From Denitromonas halophila (GTDB lineage: Bacteria > Pseudomonadota > Gammaproteobacteria > Burkholderiales > Rhodocyclaceae), in contig NZ_VMNK01000016.1 in the NCBI RefSeq assembly GCF_007625155.1, positions 1 to 64,000 of the forward strand: a DNA stretch of 64,000 nt. Direction: 5' to 3'. Position numbers and translations under genes: made by a program. A model generated the notes under the pieces. The model was not told the origin of the DNA. It worked only from the letters and a program-made list of their open reading frames with translations, and searched no databases. Below, piece by piece: positions 45,601-53,344 of this stretch (the stretch's first letter is position 1; each line of letters starts with the position of its first letter).

Positions 45601-46179
45601 ATCATCGACATCGGCAAACACGTGCTGAGCCAGGCCATTGAACAGGTGGCGTACTGGCGCGGAGCGTTGTCGCCCGACTTCAAGGTGGCGGTCAACCTCT
45701 CGCCCCGGCAATTCCGCGATACGGGGCTGGCCAGCTTCATCGAGCAGACGCTCGCACGCCACGGCGTCCCCGGCAATGCGCTGGAGCTGGAGATCACCGA
45801 AGGCGTGCTGATGGGCGGTCACACCCACATCAACGACGCCCTCGTCTCGCTCAACCGGATGGGCGTGCACATCGCGATGGACGATTTCGGCACCGGCTAT
45901 TCATCACTGAGTTATCTGCGCAGCTATCCTTTTGATACGCTCAAGATCGACCGCAGTTTTGTGGGCGACATCACGATTGACGCCGCGGATCGGGAGTTGG
46001 TCAATGCCACCATCGCCATGGCGCATGGTCTCGGCCTGAGCGTGGTGGCCGAGGGCGTCGAGACCGAGGCGCAACTCGACTATCTGCACTCGCGCGGATG
46101 CGACATCGCGCAAGGCTACCTGTTCGGCAAACCCGTCCCGGCCGAAGCCTTCAACACGATATTCGGCCAGCCCGTCTGA
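42685..46179 (+). CDS. Membrane sensor with PAS, GGDEF and EAL domains (c-di-GMP turnover)
   Basis: 1164 residues; a start at 42748 (MTHARKILLAFVVSAVLSTA) is equally possible. TM1 is about 28-48, a periplasmic Cache-like sensor about 50-310, TM2 about 315-338, then three PAS domains (about 370-490, 490-610, 620-740; the last has EVIGKKPSVLKSGQTPPSRY). GGDEF (about 755-910) keeps GGDEF with the RDED inhibitory site five residues before it. EAL (about 925-1160) keeps EALLRW, ELEITEG, DDFGTGYSSL and KIDRSFV. Both cyclase and phosphodiesterase centres look intact. Confidence 0.92.
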   Translation: MIADRDVDTVDIPPFQDSSTQMTHARKILLAFVVSAVLSTALLGGFLHLKLNAWAEARLEKGHASFVEAIARNMNGEIARSQQLLETVAASVEFRHLSALDQIDLKLNGIPGNADLDKRRMLERLLGKDDFSVLFVLTPSGDHYLSHPYSVQRRLKKYNLADRPYFQAARTERRTVVSDMFVGSDGIQAVAIDVPVLNEAGEIVAHVGGVKHLTRLAKMLDAELIAPFDRGLLIDQNGSVIAITAAARLPATHKNAALHGRLPPDAAPSMDRFEDENGLRWLRFRAPLTAGWQLSLMRRADLLKAEIAPQVQSTALLGTAIVLISSLLGVGVAVSLARRWQQADAALEAAKATLEDQVEARTAELAQSEQRHRALFEHSPLPMLLYDASSYAIMEANDAAVAQLGYTKHAFLTMTVHDLVHNDTPPHDIATPHESNDAAEQRYRLRKQNDEPIETLVWSRPTHINGTPARIALIHDITREAMAQRALQESEWRFRKVFQVSPVAGSITTLEGGRYFEVNDAYTAAFGWSREELLADNAVRIGLWPDPDQRLAWVQCLREQNFVSNYSVRLRDKGLRLHDILMFASVIDFAGERCVLTMLHDVTAQREAEARVRTLSQAIEQSPVSVLITDRHSVIEYVNHRFEEITGYTANEVIGKKPSVLKSGQTPPSRYEAMWAALSNGKAWEGEFQNMRKNGELFWERAHIAPVFDAAGDLRHYLAVKEDITHQKRQEEKILRQAHFDPLTDLPNRFLALDRLTQLIKEAARQANKVAVLFIDLDDFKKINDNLGHEAGDHVLIEAAARLSSAVRDEDTVGRLGGDEFIVLLGGLSSPGDALPVAESLIERFRDSFQLDGRELMLTASIGIAVFPEDGDNPATLLRHADTAMYHSKAQGRNICHFFTDAMNLGMSRRLQIEEQLHGALAREEFQLCYQPLINIARRAIIGAEALLRWRNPRLGAVPPDEFIPVAEHTDLIIDIGKHVLSQAIEQVAYWRGALSPDFKVAVNLSPRQFRDTGLASFIEQTLARHGVPGNALELEITEGVLMGGHTHINDALVSLNRMGVHIAMDDFGTGYSSLSYLRSYPFDTLKIDRSFVGDITIDAADRELVNATIAMAHGLGLSVVAEGVETEAQLDYLHSRGCDIAQGYLFGKPVPAEAFNTIFGQPV

Positions 46180-46296
46180 CGCGTCCCCCTACGGCACCGA
46201 GCCCTCACCACATCCGATCGTGTCTTCAAGCGGCATTCCGTTGTCAAACCGAGGACGCCGTCCGACGATCCATCCAGGCGGCATTGCCCCTCCAAC

Positions 46297-46623
46297 TCAA
46301 GCATCGACAGGAAGCACGGCCTCTCCTGCCGCCCGCCAGGCCTCGATTCCGCCCACCAGATAACGGGCGTCACACCCCATCACGCGCAACACGGCGACCA
46401 AGCCCTGACTGATTTCGTGCCCGTGGACGCAATAAAGCACCACCAGACCGTCGGTCGGGATGCTGTCTTTCCAGTCCAGCCAGCGCGCTGGATCCCGCCA
46501 TTGGCCGCCCGCGATCTGGCCGCCATCGCTTTGCCGTGCCGTGGCTCGACGCACATCGAGGAGCCTATGCACAAGGCCGCCGCGTTGCCAAAGGGCGAGT
46601 TCAGCCGGCGTGATGTGGCTCAT
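46297..46623 (-). CDS. Rhodanese-like sulphurtransferase, chromate operon
   Basis: 108 residues, one rhodanese domain. The active cysteine is in VVLYCVHGHEISQG, preceded by RLLDVRRATA and followed by YLVGGIEAWRAAG. The gene starts 13 bases after chrA and probably belongs to the same operon. Rhodanese domains are often linked to ChrB-type proteins. Its job in chromate resistance is not established. Confidence 0.85.
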   Translation of the reverse strand: MSHITPAELALWQRGGLVHRLLDVRRATARQSDGGQIAGGQWRDPARWLDWKDSIPTDGLVVLYCVHGHEISQGLVAVLRVMGCDARYLVGGIEAWRAAGEAVLPVDA

Positions 46624-46636
46624 TGGGCAACTCCTT

Positions 46637-47995
46637 TCAAAACAGCGACAAGGCCAGACCGGCCACGGCGCAGGCAGCGATCACCTCGATCACGCCGCGC
46701 TTGAAACGCAGCAGGGCCACCGCTGCGCCAAGTGCGACAAGCGCGGCGACGGCATCGAAACCGCCCGCCAGCCCATCGGGCCACAACACGTGATAGCCGA
46801 AGAACAGCGCCAGATTCAGCACCACCCCGACGACGGCCGCGGTAATGGCGGTGAGTGGCGCGGTAAGGCGGATCTCGCCATGGGTGGATTCAACCAGCGG
46901 CCCGCCGGCAAGAATGAACAGAAAGGATGGCAAGAAAGTGAACCAGGTCACCAGGCATGCAGCGACCGCGCCAGCCAGAAAGAGCGAGTCGGGCCCGAAC
47001 ACGGCTTTAACGTAGCCGCCGACATAGCCGGCGAAGGCCACCACCATGATCAGCGGGCCGGGTGTGGTCTCGCCCAGCGCGAGGCCATCGATCATCTGGG
47101 TGGGGGTGAGCCAGCCATAGTGGCCGACCGCGCCCTGATACACATAGGGCAGCACGGCATAGGCGCCGCCAAAAGTGAGCAGCGCGGCTTTGGTGAAGAA
47201 CCAGGCCATCTGGGTAAGCGTGTGGTCCCAACCCAGGCCGGCAGTGAGCAAACCCATGGGCACCAGCCACAGCACCGCACCGGTCGCCAAGACACCCGTC
47301 AGACGCGACCAACTGAAGCGGGCGTGCGCCGGCGTCGGCGTGTCGTCGTCGATGATGGCTCGGCCAAAATCGGCGCCTGCCTTGCCGTGCCCACCGCCTG
47401 CGGCGAAGACGTGCGGCGCGACACGGCCGCCGATGTAGCCGACCACCGCCGCGCCCAGCACAATGGCCGGAAACGGCACGTTGAGAGCAAAGATAGCCGC
47501 AAAGGACGCACCGGCAATCGCCCACAGCACATTGTTCTTGAGCGCCCGCGAGCCGATACGATGCGCCGCCTGCAACACGATGGCCGTCACCGCCGGCTTG
47601 ATGCCATAAAACAACCCGGCCACCAGCGGTACATCGCCAAAGGCGATATACACCCACGACAGCACGATGAGAATCAGCAGCGAGGGCAGCACGAACAGCG
47701 CACCGGCCACTACGCCGCCCCAGGTGCGGTGCATGAGCCAGCCAATGTAGGTGGCGAGCTGCTGCGCCTCGGGGCCGGGCAGCACCATGCAGTAGTTCAG
47801 CGCGTGTAAAAAGCGCCGCTCCGACAGCCAGCGGCGGCGCTCGACCAACTCCTGGTGCATGATCGAAATCTGCCCCGCCGGCCCGCCAAAGCTGATGAAA
47901 CCGAGCTTGAGCCAGAACAGCACGGCATCACGAAAGCGCACCGCGGCGGGGGCGTCGATGGTATCCATCGCAATTGGAGGCGTGGTTTGGCTCAT
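46637..47995 (-). CDS. chrA: Chromate efflux transporter ChrA
   Basis: 452 residues of the two-domain CHR type. The N-terminal half begins FWLKLGFISFGGPAGQISIM with EAQQLATYIGWLMHRTWGGV. The second half repeats the pattern with FFTKAALLTFGGAYAVLPYV and ALGETTPGPLIMVVAFAGYV. About ten spans. It exports chromate from the cytoplasm. The ATG overlaps the chrB stop (ATGA). Confidence 0.92.
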   Translation of the reverse strand: MSQTTPPIAMDTIDAPAAVRFRDAVLFWLKLGFISFGGPAGQISIMHQELVERRRWLSERRFLHALNYCMVLPGPEAQQLATYIGWLMHRTWGGVVAGALFVLPSLLILIVLSWVYIAFGDVPLVAGLFYGIKPAVTAIVLQAAHRIGSRALKNNVLWAIAGASFAAIFALNVPFPAIVLGAAVVGYIGGRVAPHVFAAGGGHGKAGADFGRAIIDDDTPTPAHARFSWSRLTGVLATGAVLWLVPMGLLTAGLGWDHTLTQMAWFFTKAALLTFGGAYAVLPYVYQGAVGHYGWLTPTQMIDGLALGETTPGPLIMVVAFAGYVGGYVKAVFGPDSLFLAGAVAACLVTWFTFLPSFLFILAGGPLVESTHGEIRLTAPLTAITAAVVGVVLNLALFFGYHVLWPDGLAGGFDAVAALVALGAAVALLRFKRGVIEVIAACAVAGLALSLF

Positions 47996-48933
47996 GCAAC
48001 GGGCGCGCCGGTATCGAAACGGGTCAGCAGCGCATCGAACACGCCGCTGGCTGCGATGAGCAAGGCATCGTCATCGGCAATGGCATCGCGCAGGCCGGCC
48101 AGCACACTCTCCACCCCAACCGCCTCGGGCGGCTGCACACCGCCCACGTCGAGGTAGTGCACCAGCAGCGCGAGTCGCGCCAGCGCGGGCTGCGCAAGGC
48201 CGAAGCTGGCGATCATCACCTCGAAGCTCACCAGCCCCCCCAAGTGACTGAAACGCGCGCCATCGAAGTCGAAGCCGAGCGCATCGTCCGGGCAGTCGCC
48301 AGGCGCGGCAAGCCACAGCATCGTGGCCGACGGGTCGATAAAACGGCGGATCAACCACGCACAGGCGAGGCGGTCGACCCACGGCCGTCGACGCGTCGCC
48401 CAGCGCCGGCCCTGAAAATCGGCGATGTCCATCGACTCGATCTGACCGGTGATGGCGCGAGGCTCATCGGGCGACAGCACACGCGCGATGTCCAGCTCAA
48501 GCGATTGCAAGGCGGCGTCCACTTGCCGCTGCGCTTCGCCAGCAAAGAAGTCGATCGCCGCAAGCGCAACAAACGCCTTGCGCAGCTTGCGCACCTGCTT
48601 GATCGCCGCCGCCACGGTGTCGGCCGACAAGGCCTCGCGCACCGCCACCACCTCTCCCAGCAAGGCGGCGTAATCGTCTCGCCGATCAAACAGATGGGCA
48701 AACTCGGCACCAGCCACCTCTTCCACTCGCAACACGTAGGCCACTCCGCCGCCCTCACGCACCTCGGTGGCGATGGCATCGAGCGTGCTGGCACAGGCGT
48801 CGCGGTTGGGCATGAGGTAGACGCCATCGCGTAACACCGCCGCGCCAGACTGTTTCAAGCCACGCCACGCGCGCATCCGGACGGTGGCGTTTTCGGTGGG
48901 CAGACTGAGGATGAGTACGAGCCATTGATTCAT
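47992..48933 (-). CDS. chrB: Chromate resistance regulator/protein ChrB
   Basis: 313 residues. The N-terminal ChrB domain (WLVLILSLPTENATVRMRAW, then VYLMPNRDACASTLDAI) is followed by a C-terminal domain (WATRRRPWVDRLACAWLIRR, then FDFDGARFSHLGGLVSFEVM). In Ochrobactrum and Cupriavidus ChrB acts as a chromate-responsive regulator of chrA. A palindrome lies 11 bp before the start codon. Confidence 0.9.
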   Translation of the reverse strand: MNQWLVLILSLPTENATVRMRAWRGLKQSGAAVLRDGVYLMPNRDACASTLDAIATEVREGGGVAYVLRVEEVAGAEFAHLFDRRDDYAALLGEVVAVREALSADTVAAAIKQVRKLRKAFVALAAIDFFAGEAQRQVDAALQSLELDIARVLSPDEPRAITGQIESMDIADFQGRRWATRRRPWVDRLACAWLIRRFIDPSATMLWLAAPGDCPDDALGFDFDGARFSHLGGLVSFEVMIASFGLAQPALARLALLVHYLDVGGVQPPEAVGVESVLAGLRDAIADDDALLIAASGVFDALLTRFDTGAPVA

Positions 48934-48943
48934 GAAACAAACA

Positions 48944-48957
48944 CTACAATGATGTAG
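48944..48957. promoter_or_regulatory. Palindrome before chrB, candidate operator
   Basis: CTACAATGATGTAG: five-base perfect arms around ATGA. It lies between chrB and the divergent cupin gene, close to a possible -35 box (TTGAAG, minus strand). A repressor site for ChrB is a natural guess. Confidence 0.45.
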
Positions 48958-49095
48958 CGCTTACTTCAACATTTATTTTCTGACAGCAGACCGCTCACAC
49001 TGGCCTACCCTGAAGTGACAGATCGAGGCTCAGGACAATCGCCAATCTGGCGCCTCGTCTTCACCGCCCGCCCGAAATTCACAAGGAGCCCCCCC

Positions 49096-49530
49096 ATGAC
49101 CGCGACACCGATTGGCGACTTCCATGTCGCACCAACCGATCTGCCATGGAAGGTCCTGCGCGAGGGCTATCATTTCAAGCTCCTGCGAACCTGCCCGGTC
49201 ACCGGCACCTGGGTCGCGCTGTTTCGCACCGTGGCGGGGGCGTCCGTGCCATCGCACAAACACATCGGCGCGGCCGAGTACTTTGTCTTAAAGGGAAAGA
49301 TCGAGATCCGGGGCGGCGCCGAACGAGGCGGCATCACGGCAAGTGCCGGCGACTACGGCTACGAGCCGAACGGCATCGTCCACGAGAAAACCCATTTCCC
49401 GGAGCCCTGCGAATACCTGTTCATCAACCACGGCCCGCTGCAATATCTGGATGCCGACGGCAATACCGCGATGGTGCTCGACTGGATCGGTGTTCAGGAA
49501 AAGTGGGACGAAGCGGCAGTGGCCGAATAG
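49096..49530 (+). CDS. Cupin-domain protein, dihydroxyacetophenone dioxygenase-like
   Basis: 144 residues from ATG 49096, preceded by ACAAGGAGCCCCCC. DLPWKVLREGYHFKLLRTCP, then ASVPSHKHIGAAEYFVLKGK (metal-ligand H-x-H), and DYGYEPNGIVHEKTHF (second histidine region) form one cupin barrel. It resembles the 2,4'-dihydroxyacetophenone dioxygenase group; the actual substrate is unknown. Divergent from chrB, and convergent with the hydrolase gene. Confidence 0.78.
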   Translation: MTATPIGDFHVAPTDLPWKVLREGYHFKLLRTCPVTGTWVALFRTVAGASVPSHKHIGAAEYFVLKGKIEIRGGAERGGITASAGDYGYEPNGIVHEKTHFPEPCEYLFINHGPLQYLDADGNTAMVLDWIGVQEKWDEAAVAE

Positions 49531-49538
49531 CCCAAGGC

Positions 49539-50306
49539 CTATTCACCACTGGCCAGATACCGCTGCGCCCAGGCCGCGACCACCTCGGCCACGTAGATAG
49601 CGTCGGCGCGCTGGCTGAGCAGGTGGTCGGCGCTGTCGAGGCTGACGAAGCTCTTGGGATGCCTGGCCCAGCCGTAGATACGGGCGGCGTTGTCGATGCT
49701 GACGGTGGTGTCTTGCGGCGAGTGAAACACCAGCAAGGCTTTACGCAGCCCGGCCACGGCGCGTTCGAGTTTGGCCGACTCGATGTCGTCGAGAAACTGC
49801 CGGCGAATGCGAAAGGGCCGGCCGACCAACCGCACGACCGCCTCGCCTTCGCGCTCGATTTCATCCCGTGCGCTTTCAAAGTGATGCGCCACATGGGCGG
49901 GATCGGCGGGCGCGCCAATGGTGCAAATCGCCCGCGCGCCGTCAATTTGCGCGGCCGCCGCGAGCACCGCCGCGCCGCCGAGCGAATGGCCGATCACGAT
50001 GGCGGGCTCGGCCAGCGACTGCTTCATGTAGGCGGCCGCGGCGACCAGGTCTTGGACGTTGGACGAGAAGTTGGTGTTGGCAAAATCGCCATCGCTGGCA
50101 CCCAGTCCGGTGAAGTCAAAACGCAACACGGCAATGCCTTGGGCGGTGAGCCCCTCGGCAATGCGCGCGGCGGCGAAGATGTCCTTGGTGCACGTAAAGC
50201 AGTGGGCAAACAGCGCGTAAGCACGCGGTGGCGCGTCGGGCAGATCCAGCCGAGCGGCAAGCTCGGTGCCAAAGGCGCCGGGGAAGGTGATTTTCTGGCT
50301 TTGCAT
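49539..50306 (-). CDS. Alpha/beta hydrolase (peptidase/esterase-like)
   Basis: 255 residues from ATG 50306 (MQSQKITFPGAFGTELAARL), preceded by CCGGAGCCCCCCTC; the longer in-frame N-terminus is arginine-rich and unlikely. ALFAHCFTCTKDIFAAARIA gives the oxyanion region, VLRFDFTGLGASDG a usual loop, VIGHSLGGAAVLAAAAQ the nucleophile elbow, VFHSPQDTTVSIDNA the acid and SADHLLSQRADA the histidine. It resembles the OsmC-fused hydrolase group, but the OsmC domain is absent. Substrate unknown. Confidence 0.82.
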   Translation of the reverse strand: MQSQKITFPGAFGTELAARLDLPDAPPRAYALFAHCFTCTKDIFAAARIAEGLTAQGIAVLRFDFTGLGASDGDFANTNFSSNVQDLVAAAAYMKQSLAEPAIVIGHSLGGAAVLAAAAQIDGARAICTIGAPADPAHVAHHFESARDEIEREGEAVVRLVGRPFRIRRQFLDDIESAKLERAVAGLRKALLVFHSPQDTTVSIDNAARIYGWARHPKSFVSLDSADHLLSQRADAIYVAEVVAAWAQRYLASGE

Positions 50307-50453
50307 GAGGGGGGCTCCGGTCGATGGCAGCGCGCCACGCCAGCCGGTCAATACGCCGAGTGAACGCGCGCTACGCTCAAGAGACGGCGCAGCACCCCGG
50401 ATGATTACAACCGATTGGCGCGCCGGCATATGGTGACGCATGAGCGACCAAAG

Positions 50454-50479
50454 AAAAACGGCCTCAATCAGGCCGTTTC
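50454..50479 (-). terminator. Intrinsic terminator after amtB
   Basis: AAAACGGCCT-CAATC-AGGCCGTTTCC: an eight to ten bp perfect stem 22 bp beyond the amtB stop; with the flanking A run it reads as a T run on the minus strand. Confidence 0.75.
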
Positions 50480-50500
50480 CTGCTCAACCGCGCGACCGGC

Positions 50501-51703
50501 TTACCAGCTCGCGTCCCGATCCGGCGTGGCCGATATCTTGTGGATGGTGAGGTCGGCGCCTTCGTATTCTTCTTCGGCATCCAGACGCAGGCCACTGACG
50601 GCCTTGATCGTGGCATACACCAGATAGCCACCGACGAATGCGAAGGCCACACCGGCCAGCGTGCCAACGAGCTGGCTCATGAAGCTGACGCCGCCCATGC
50701 CGCCCAGCGCCGACGAGCCGAAGATGCCGGCAGCGATGCCGCCCCAGGCGCCACACAGGCCATGCAGGGGCCAGACACCGAGCACATCGTCGATCTTCCA
50801 GCGATTCTGGGTGAGGGTGAACATCTGCACGAACAGCACGCCGGCAATCACACCGACCGCCAACGCACCAATCGGGTGCATCAGGTCGGAGCCGGCACAC
50901 ACTGCCACCAGGCCCGCCAGTGGACCGTTGTGCACGAAGCCCGGGTCGTTCTTGCCCATCACCAGCGCGGCCAGCGTGCCACCGACCATGGCCATGAGCG
51001 AGTTGACCGCCACCAGCCCGCTGATACCCTCCACCGTCTGTGCGCTCATCACGTTGAAGCCGAACCAGCCGACGGTGAGAATCCAAGCGCCCAGCGCGAG
51101 GAAGGGAATGCTCGAAGGCGGGTGCGCGGCGATGGCGCCCGATTTATTGTAGCGACCATGACGCGCGCCGAGCAGCAGCACTGCGGCCAATGCGATCCAG
51201 CCGCCAACAGCATGCACCACGACGCTGCCGGCAAAGTCGTGGAAGGTAGCGCCAAAGCTGGATTCAAGCCAGGCCTGGAAGCCGTAGTTGCTGTTCCAGA
51301 TCAGGCCTTCGAAGAAGGGATAGACCAGGCCGACCAACAGCGCGGTAGCCGCCAGTTGCGGGTAAAAGCGTGCCCGCTCGGCGATGCCGCCCGAGATGAT
51401 GGCCGGAATGGCGGCGGCGAAGGTCAGCAAGAAGAAGAACTTGACCAGGTCGTAGCCGCTACGCGCGGCCAGCACGTCGGCGCCCTGGAAGAAGCTGACG
51501 CCATAGGCGACGGCGTAGCCAATGAAGAAGTAGGCGATGGTCGAAACGCTGAAATCGACCAGAATCTTGACCAGCGCATTGACCTGGTTTTTGCGCCGCA
51601 CGGTGCCCACTTCGAGAAATGCGAAGCCGGCATGCATGGCAAGCACCATGATGGCGCCCAACAACACGAACAGGACGTCACTGGATGTCTTGAACTGCTC
51701 CAT
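50501..51703 (-). CDS. amtB: Ammonium transporter Amt
   Basis: 400 residues from ATG 51703, preceded by AAAAGGAGCATTTCC. No cleavable signal is obvious, unlike many AmtB proteins. Eleven spans. The twin histidines are in FAGSVVVHAVGGWIALAAVL and DVLGVWPLHGLCGAWGGIAA, and the FAFLEVGTVRRKNQVNAL start is typical. It conducts ammonium into the cell. No glnK lies beside it, which is unusual. A sigma-54 promoter and an NtrC site lie upstream. Confidence 0.92.
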   Translation of the reverse strand: MEQFKTSSDVLFVLLGAIMVLAMHAGFAFLEVGTVRRKNQVNALVKILVDFSVSTIAYFFIGYAVAYGVSFFQGADVLAARSGYDLVKFFFLLTFAAAIPAIISGGIAERARFYPQLAATALLVGLVYPFFEGLIWNSNYGFQAWLESSFGATFHDFAGSVVVHAVGGWIALAAVLLLGARHGRYNKSGAIAAHPPSSIPFLALGAWILTVGWFGFNVMSAQTVEGISGLVAVNSLMAMVGGTLAALVMGKNDPGFVHNGPLAGLVAVCAGSDLMHPIGALAVGVIAGVLFVQMFTLTQNRWKIDDVLGVWPLHGLCGAWGGIAAGIFGSSALGGMGGVSFMSQLVGTLAGVAFAFVGGYLVYATIKAVSGLRLDAEEEYEGADLTIHKISATPDRDASW

Positions 51704-51737
51704 GGAAATGCTCCTTTTGCACAATAGGGGAGCATTT

Positions 51738-51753
51738 AGCAGATCACGTGCCA
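51738..51753 (-). promoter_or_regulatory. Sigma-54 promoter of amtB
   Basis: Minus strand TGGCACGTGATCTGCT: GG and GC are ten bases apart, and TGGCACG-N4-CTGCT agrees with the -24/-12 consensus except one base. The start of transcription would be near 51727, 24 bp before the ATG. Confidence 0.75.
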
Positions 51754-51816
51754 GTCTAGCTTTTAAGCAAAATCAGCCACTTACAGGATAACGCCCCAAG
51801 ACAGCGCATTCCGCCA

Positions 51817-51832
51817 GCACCAATTCAGTGCA
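51817..51832 (-). promoter_or_regulatory. NtrC-binding site upstream of amtB
   Basis: Minus strand TGCACTGAATTGGTGC, an exact GCAC-N5-TGGTGC. It lies about 65-80 bp before the -24 element, a normal enhancer distance for NtrC. Confidence 0.75.
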
Positions 51833-51882
51833 TCAGAGCACCCGCCAGGCCCCATCAACGTGCATGCATGCCAACAAATGCG

Positions 51883-53148
51883 TCATCTCGGTGCGAGGCC
51901 CTTGGGCAGCAACACCCACATGGCGCCGTTCTGCTTCATGCGCCCGGCCTCGGCCCCCGCGGCATCGCCAAAGCCCCAGAAGAAGTCGGCCCGCACACCG
52001 CCACGAATGGCGCTGCCGGTGTCTTGCGCCATCACCAGATGCCGCAGCGGCTGGTTGGTGTTGGGGCGGGTGGTATCGAGGAACACCGGCGCGCCCAGCG
52101 GCACGGTCTGGCGATCAACCGCAATGCTGCGCTCGGCCACCAGCGGAACACCCAGCGCCCCGATCGGGCCGTCGTTGTTGTCTGGCAGCGGTCGGAAGAA
52201 CACATAGCTGGGGTTCTGATCAAGCAGCTCACGCAGGCGTGCCGGGTGGGTCCGCGCCCAGCGTTGGATGCCCTGCATGGACGCGTCCGACAGCTTGAGT
52301 TCGCCCTGCTCCACCAACCACTTGCCAATCGACTTGTAGGGGTGGCCGTTCTGGTCGGCATAGCCGATGCGCAGATAGCTGCCGTCGGGCAGCTCAACCC
52401 GGCCCGAGCCCTGCACTTGCAGGAAGAACAGCGCAATCGGGTCATCCGCCCAGGCCAGCACCGGCGCCGGAAAAGCCTCGCCCTGCGCACTGACTTCGCG
52501 CCGCGTCCAGTAAGGCACCAGCCGGTTGCCCTCCACTCGTCCGCGCAGGCGCAGGGGCTTGAGCTCGGGGTAGATGCCGGCCAGCTCGACCGAGACCATG
52601 TCCTGCGGCACGCCATGAATCGGCCAGGCGTGCTGGGCGTTGCGATCGAGGCTGCCGCGAATCAACGGTTCGTAATAGCCGGTGACCAGGCCGTTGGCGC
52701 TGCTGTCGGCATTGCGCACCTGCCAGGGGCGGAAATTGCGATCGAAAAACTGCCGCACCATCGCCCGCGGCGGCGCGTCGCCGAGCGCATCGGCTTGCGC
52801 ACACACCCCCGCCCAGGCCGCTTCCTTGCGCAGCACCCGACAGGAGCGCTGCCAGGCCGGCCAGGCGGCCTCCATGGCATCCGCATTCCAGCCCGGCAAG
52901 TCGGTCCAGCGGGCAGCCACCAGCCGGCCGGGGGCCACTGCCGGGCTTGCCACCGGTGCTGACGGCGGCGTGACGGCTTGCGGCTTGGGCGCCACGGGTG
53001 CGGGCGCCGGTGCCGGCACAGGGGTGCTTTGCGTCACCGGCGGCACCTGCGCGCAAGGCGGACAGTCGGCCACGCGCTCGGTAGCACAGGCCGACAACAA
53101 CACACAGAGCCCGACCACACGCGGCCAGACAGACAGACGAAGGAACAT
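51883..53148 (-). CDS. mltA: Membrane-bound lytic murein transglycosylase A
   Basis: 421 residues from ATG 53148. Lipoprotein signal with lipobox LLSACA. A proline/alanine-rich linker (residues 35-70) is followed by the MltA domain (GWNADAMEAAWPAWQRSCRV, LVTGYYEPLIRGS, FFLQVQGSGRVELPDG) and the 3D domain (VMAQDTGSAIRGGVRADFFW, with catalytic aspartate). It cleaves peptidoglycan glycan strands at the outer membrane. The long in-frame run upstream of 53148 lacks a signal peptide and is not used. Confidence 0.92.
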   Translation of the reverse strand: MFLRLSVWPRVVGLCVLLSACATERVADCPPCAQVPPVTQSTPVPAPAPAPVAPKPQAVTPPSAPVASPAVAPGRLVAARWTDLPGWNADAMEAAWPAWQRSCRVLRKEAAWAGVCAQADALGDAPPRAMVRQFFDRNFRPWQVRNADSSANGLVTGYYEPLIRGSLDRNAQHAWPIHGVPQDMVSVELAGIYPELKPLRLRGRVEGNRLVPYWTRREVSAQGEAFPAPVLAWADDPIALFFLQVQGSGRVELPDGSYLRIGYADQNGHPYKSIGKWLVEQGELKLSDASMQGIQRWARTHPARLRELLDQNPSYVFFRPLPDNNDGPIGALGVPLVAERSIAVDRQTVPLGAPVFLDTTRPNTNQPLRHLVMAQDTGSAIRGGVRADFFWGFGDAAGAEAGRMKQNGAMWVLLPKGLAPR

Positions 53149-53233
53149 GGCGGACAGATCAGTTACACTCGGTCGAGCGAAGCCGGCAGTATAGCCGTGA
53201 CCGCCCTTCCCCAACCTGCCACCGGAGCCTGCC

Positions 53234-53344
53234 ATGTGGGTGATCCTGCTGGAAGCCGGCGTTGCGCTGGCATTGTTGCTTGTCATTGTCTGGGCCACCT
53301 GGCCACGAAAGAAGAACACATCTGATGACTCCGACATCTCCTGA
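53234..53344 (+). CDS. Small single-span membrane protein upstream of the ATPase
   Basis: 36 residues: MWVILLEAGVALALLLVIVW is a membrane span, followed by ATWPRKKNTSDDSDIS, a basic then acidic tail. The ATG has GGAG five bases upstream. Its last 20 bases overlap the start of the ATPase gene, suggesting coupling. Too short for family assignment; probably real because of the ribosome site and composition. Confidence 0.55.
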   Translation: MWVILLEAGVALALLLVIVWATWPRKKNTSDDSDIS

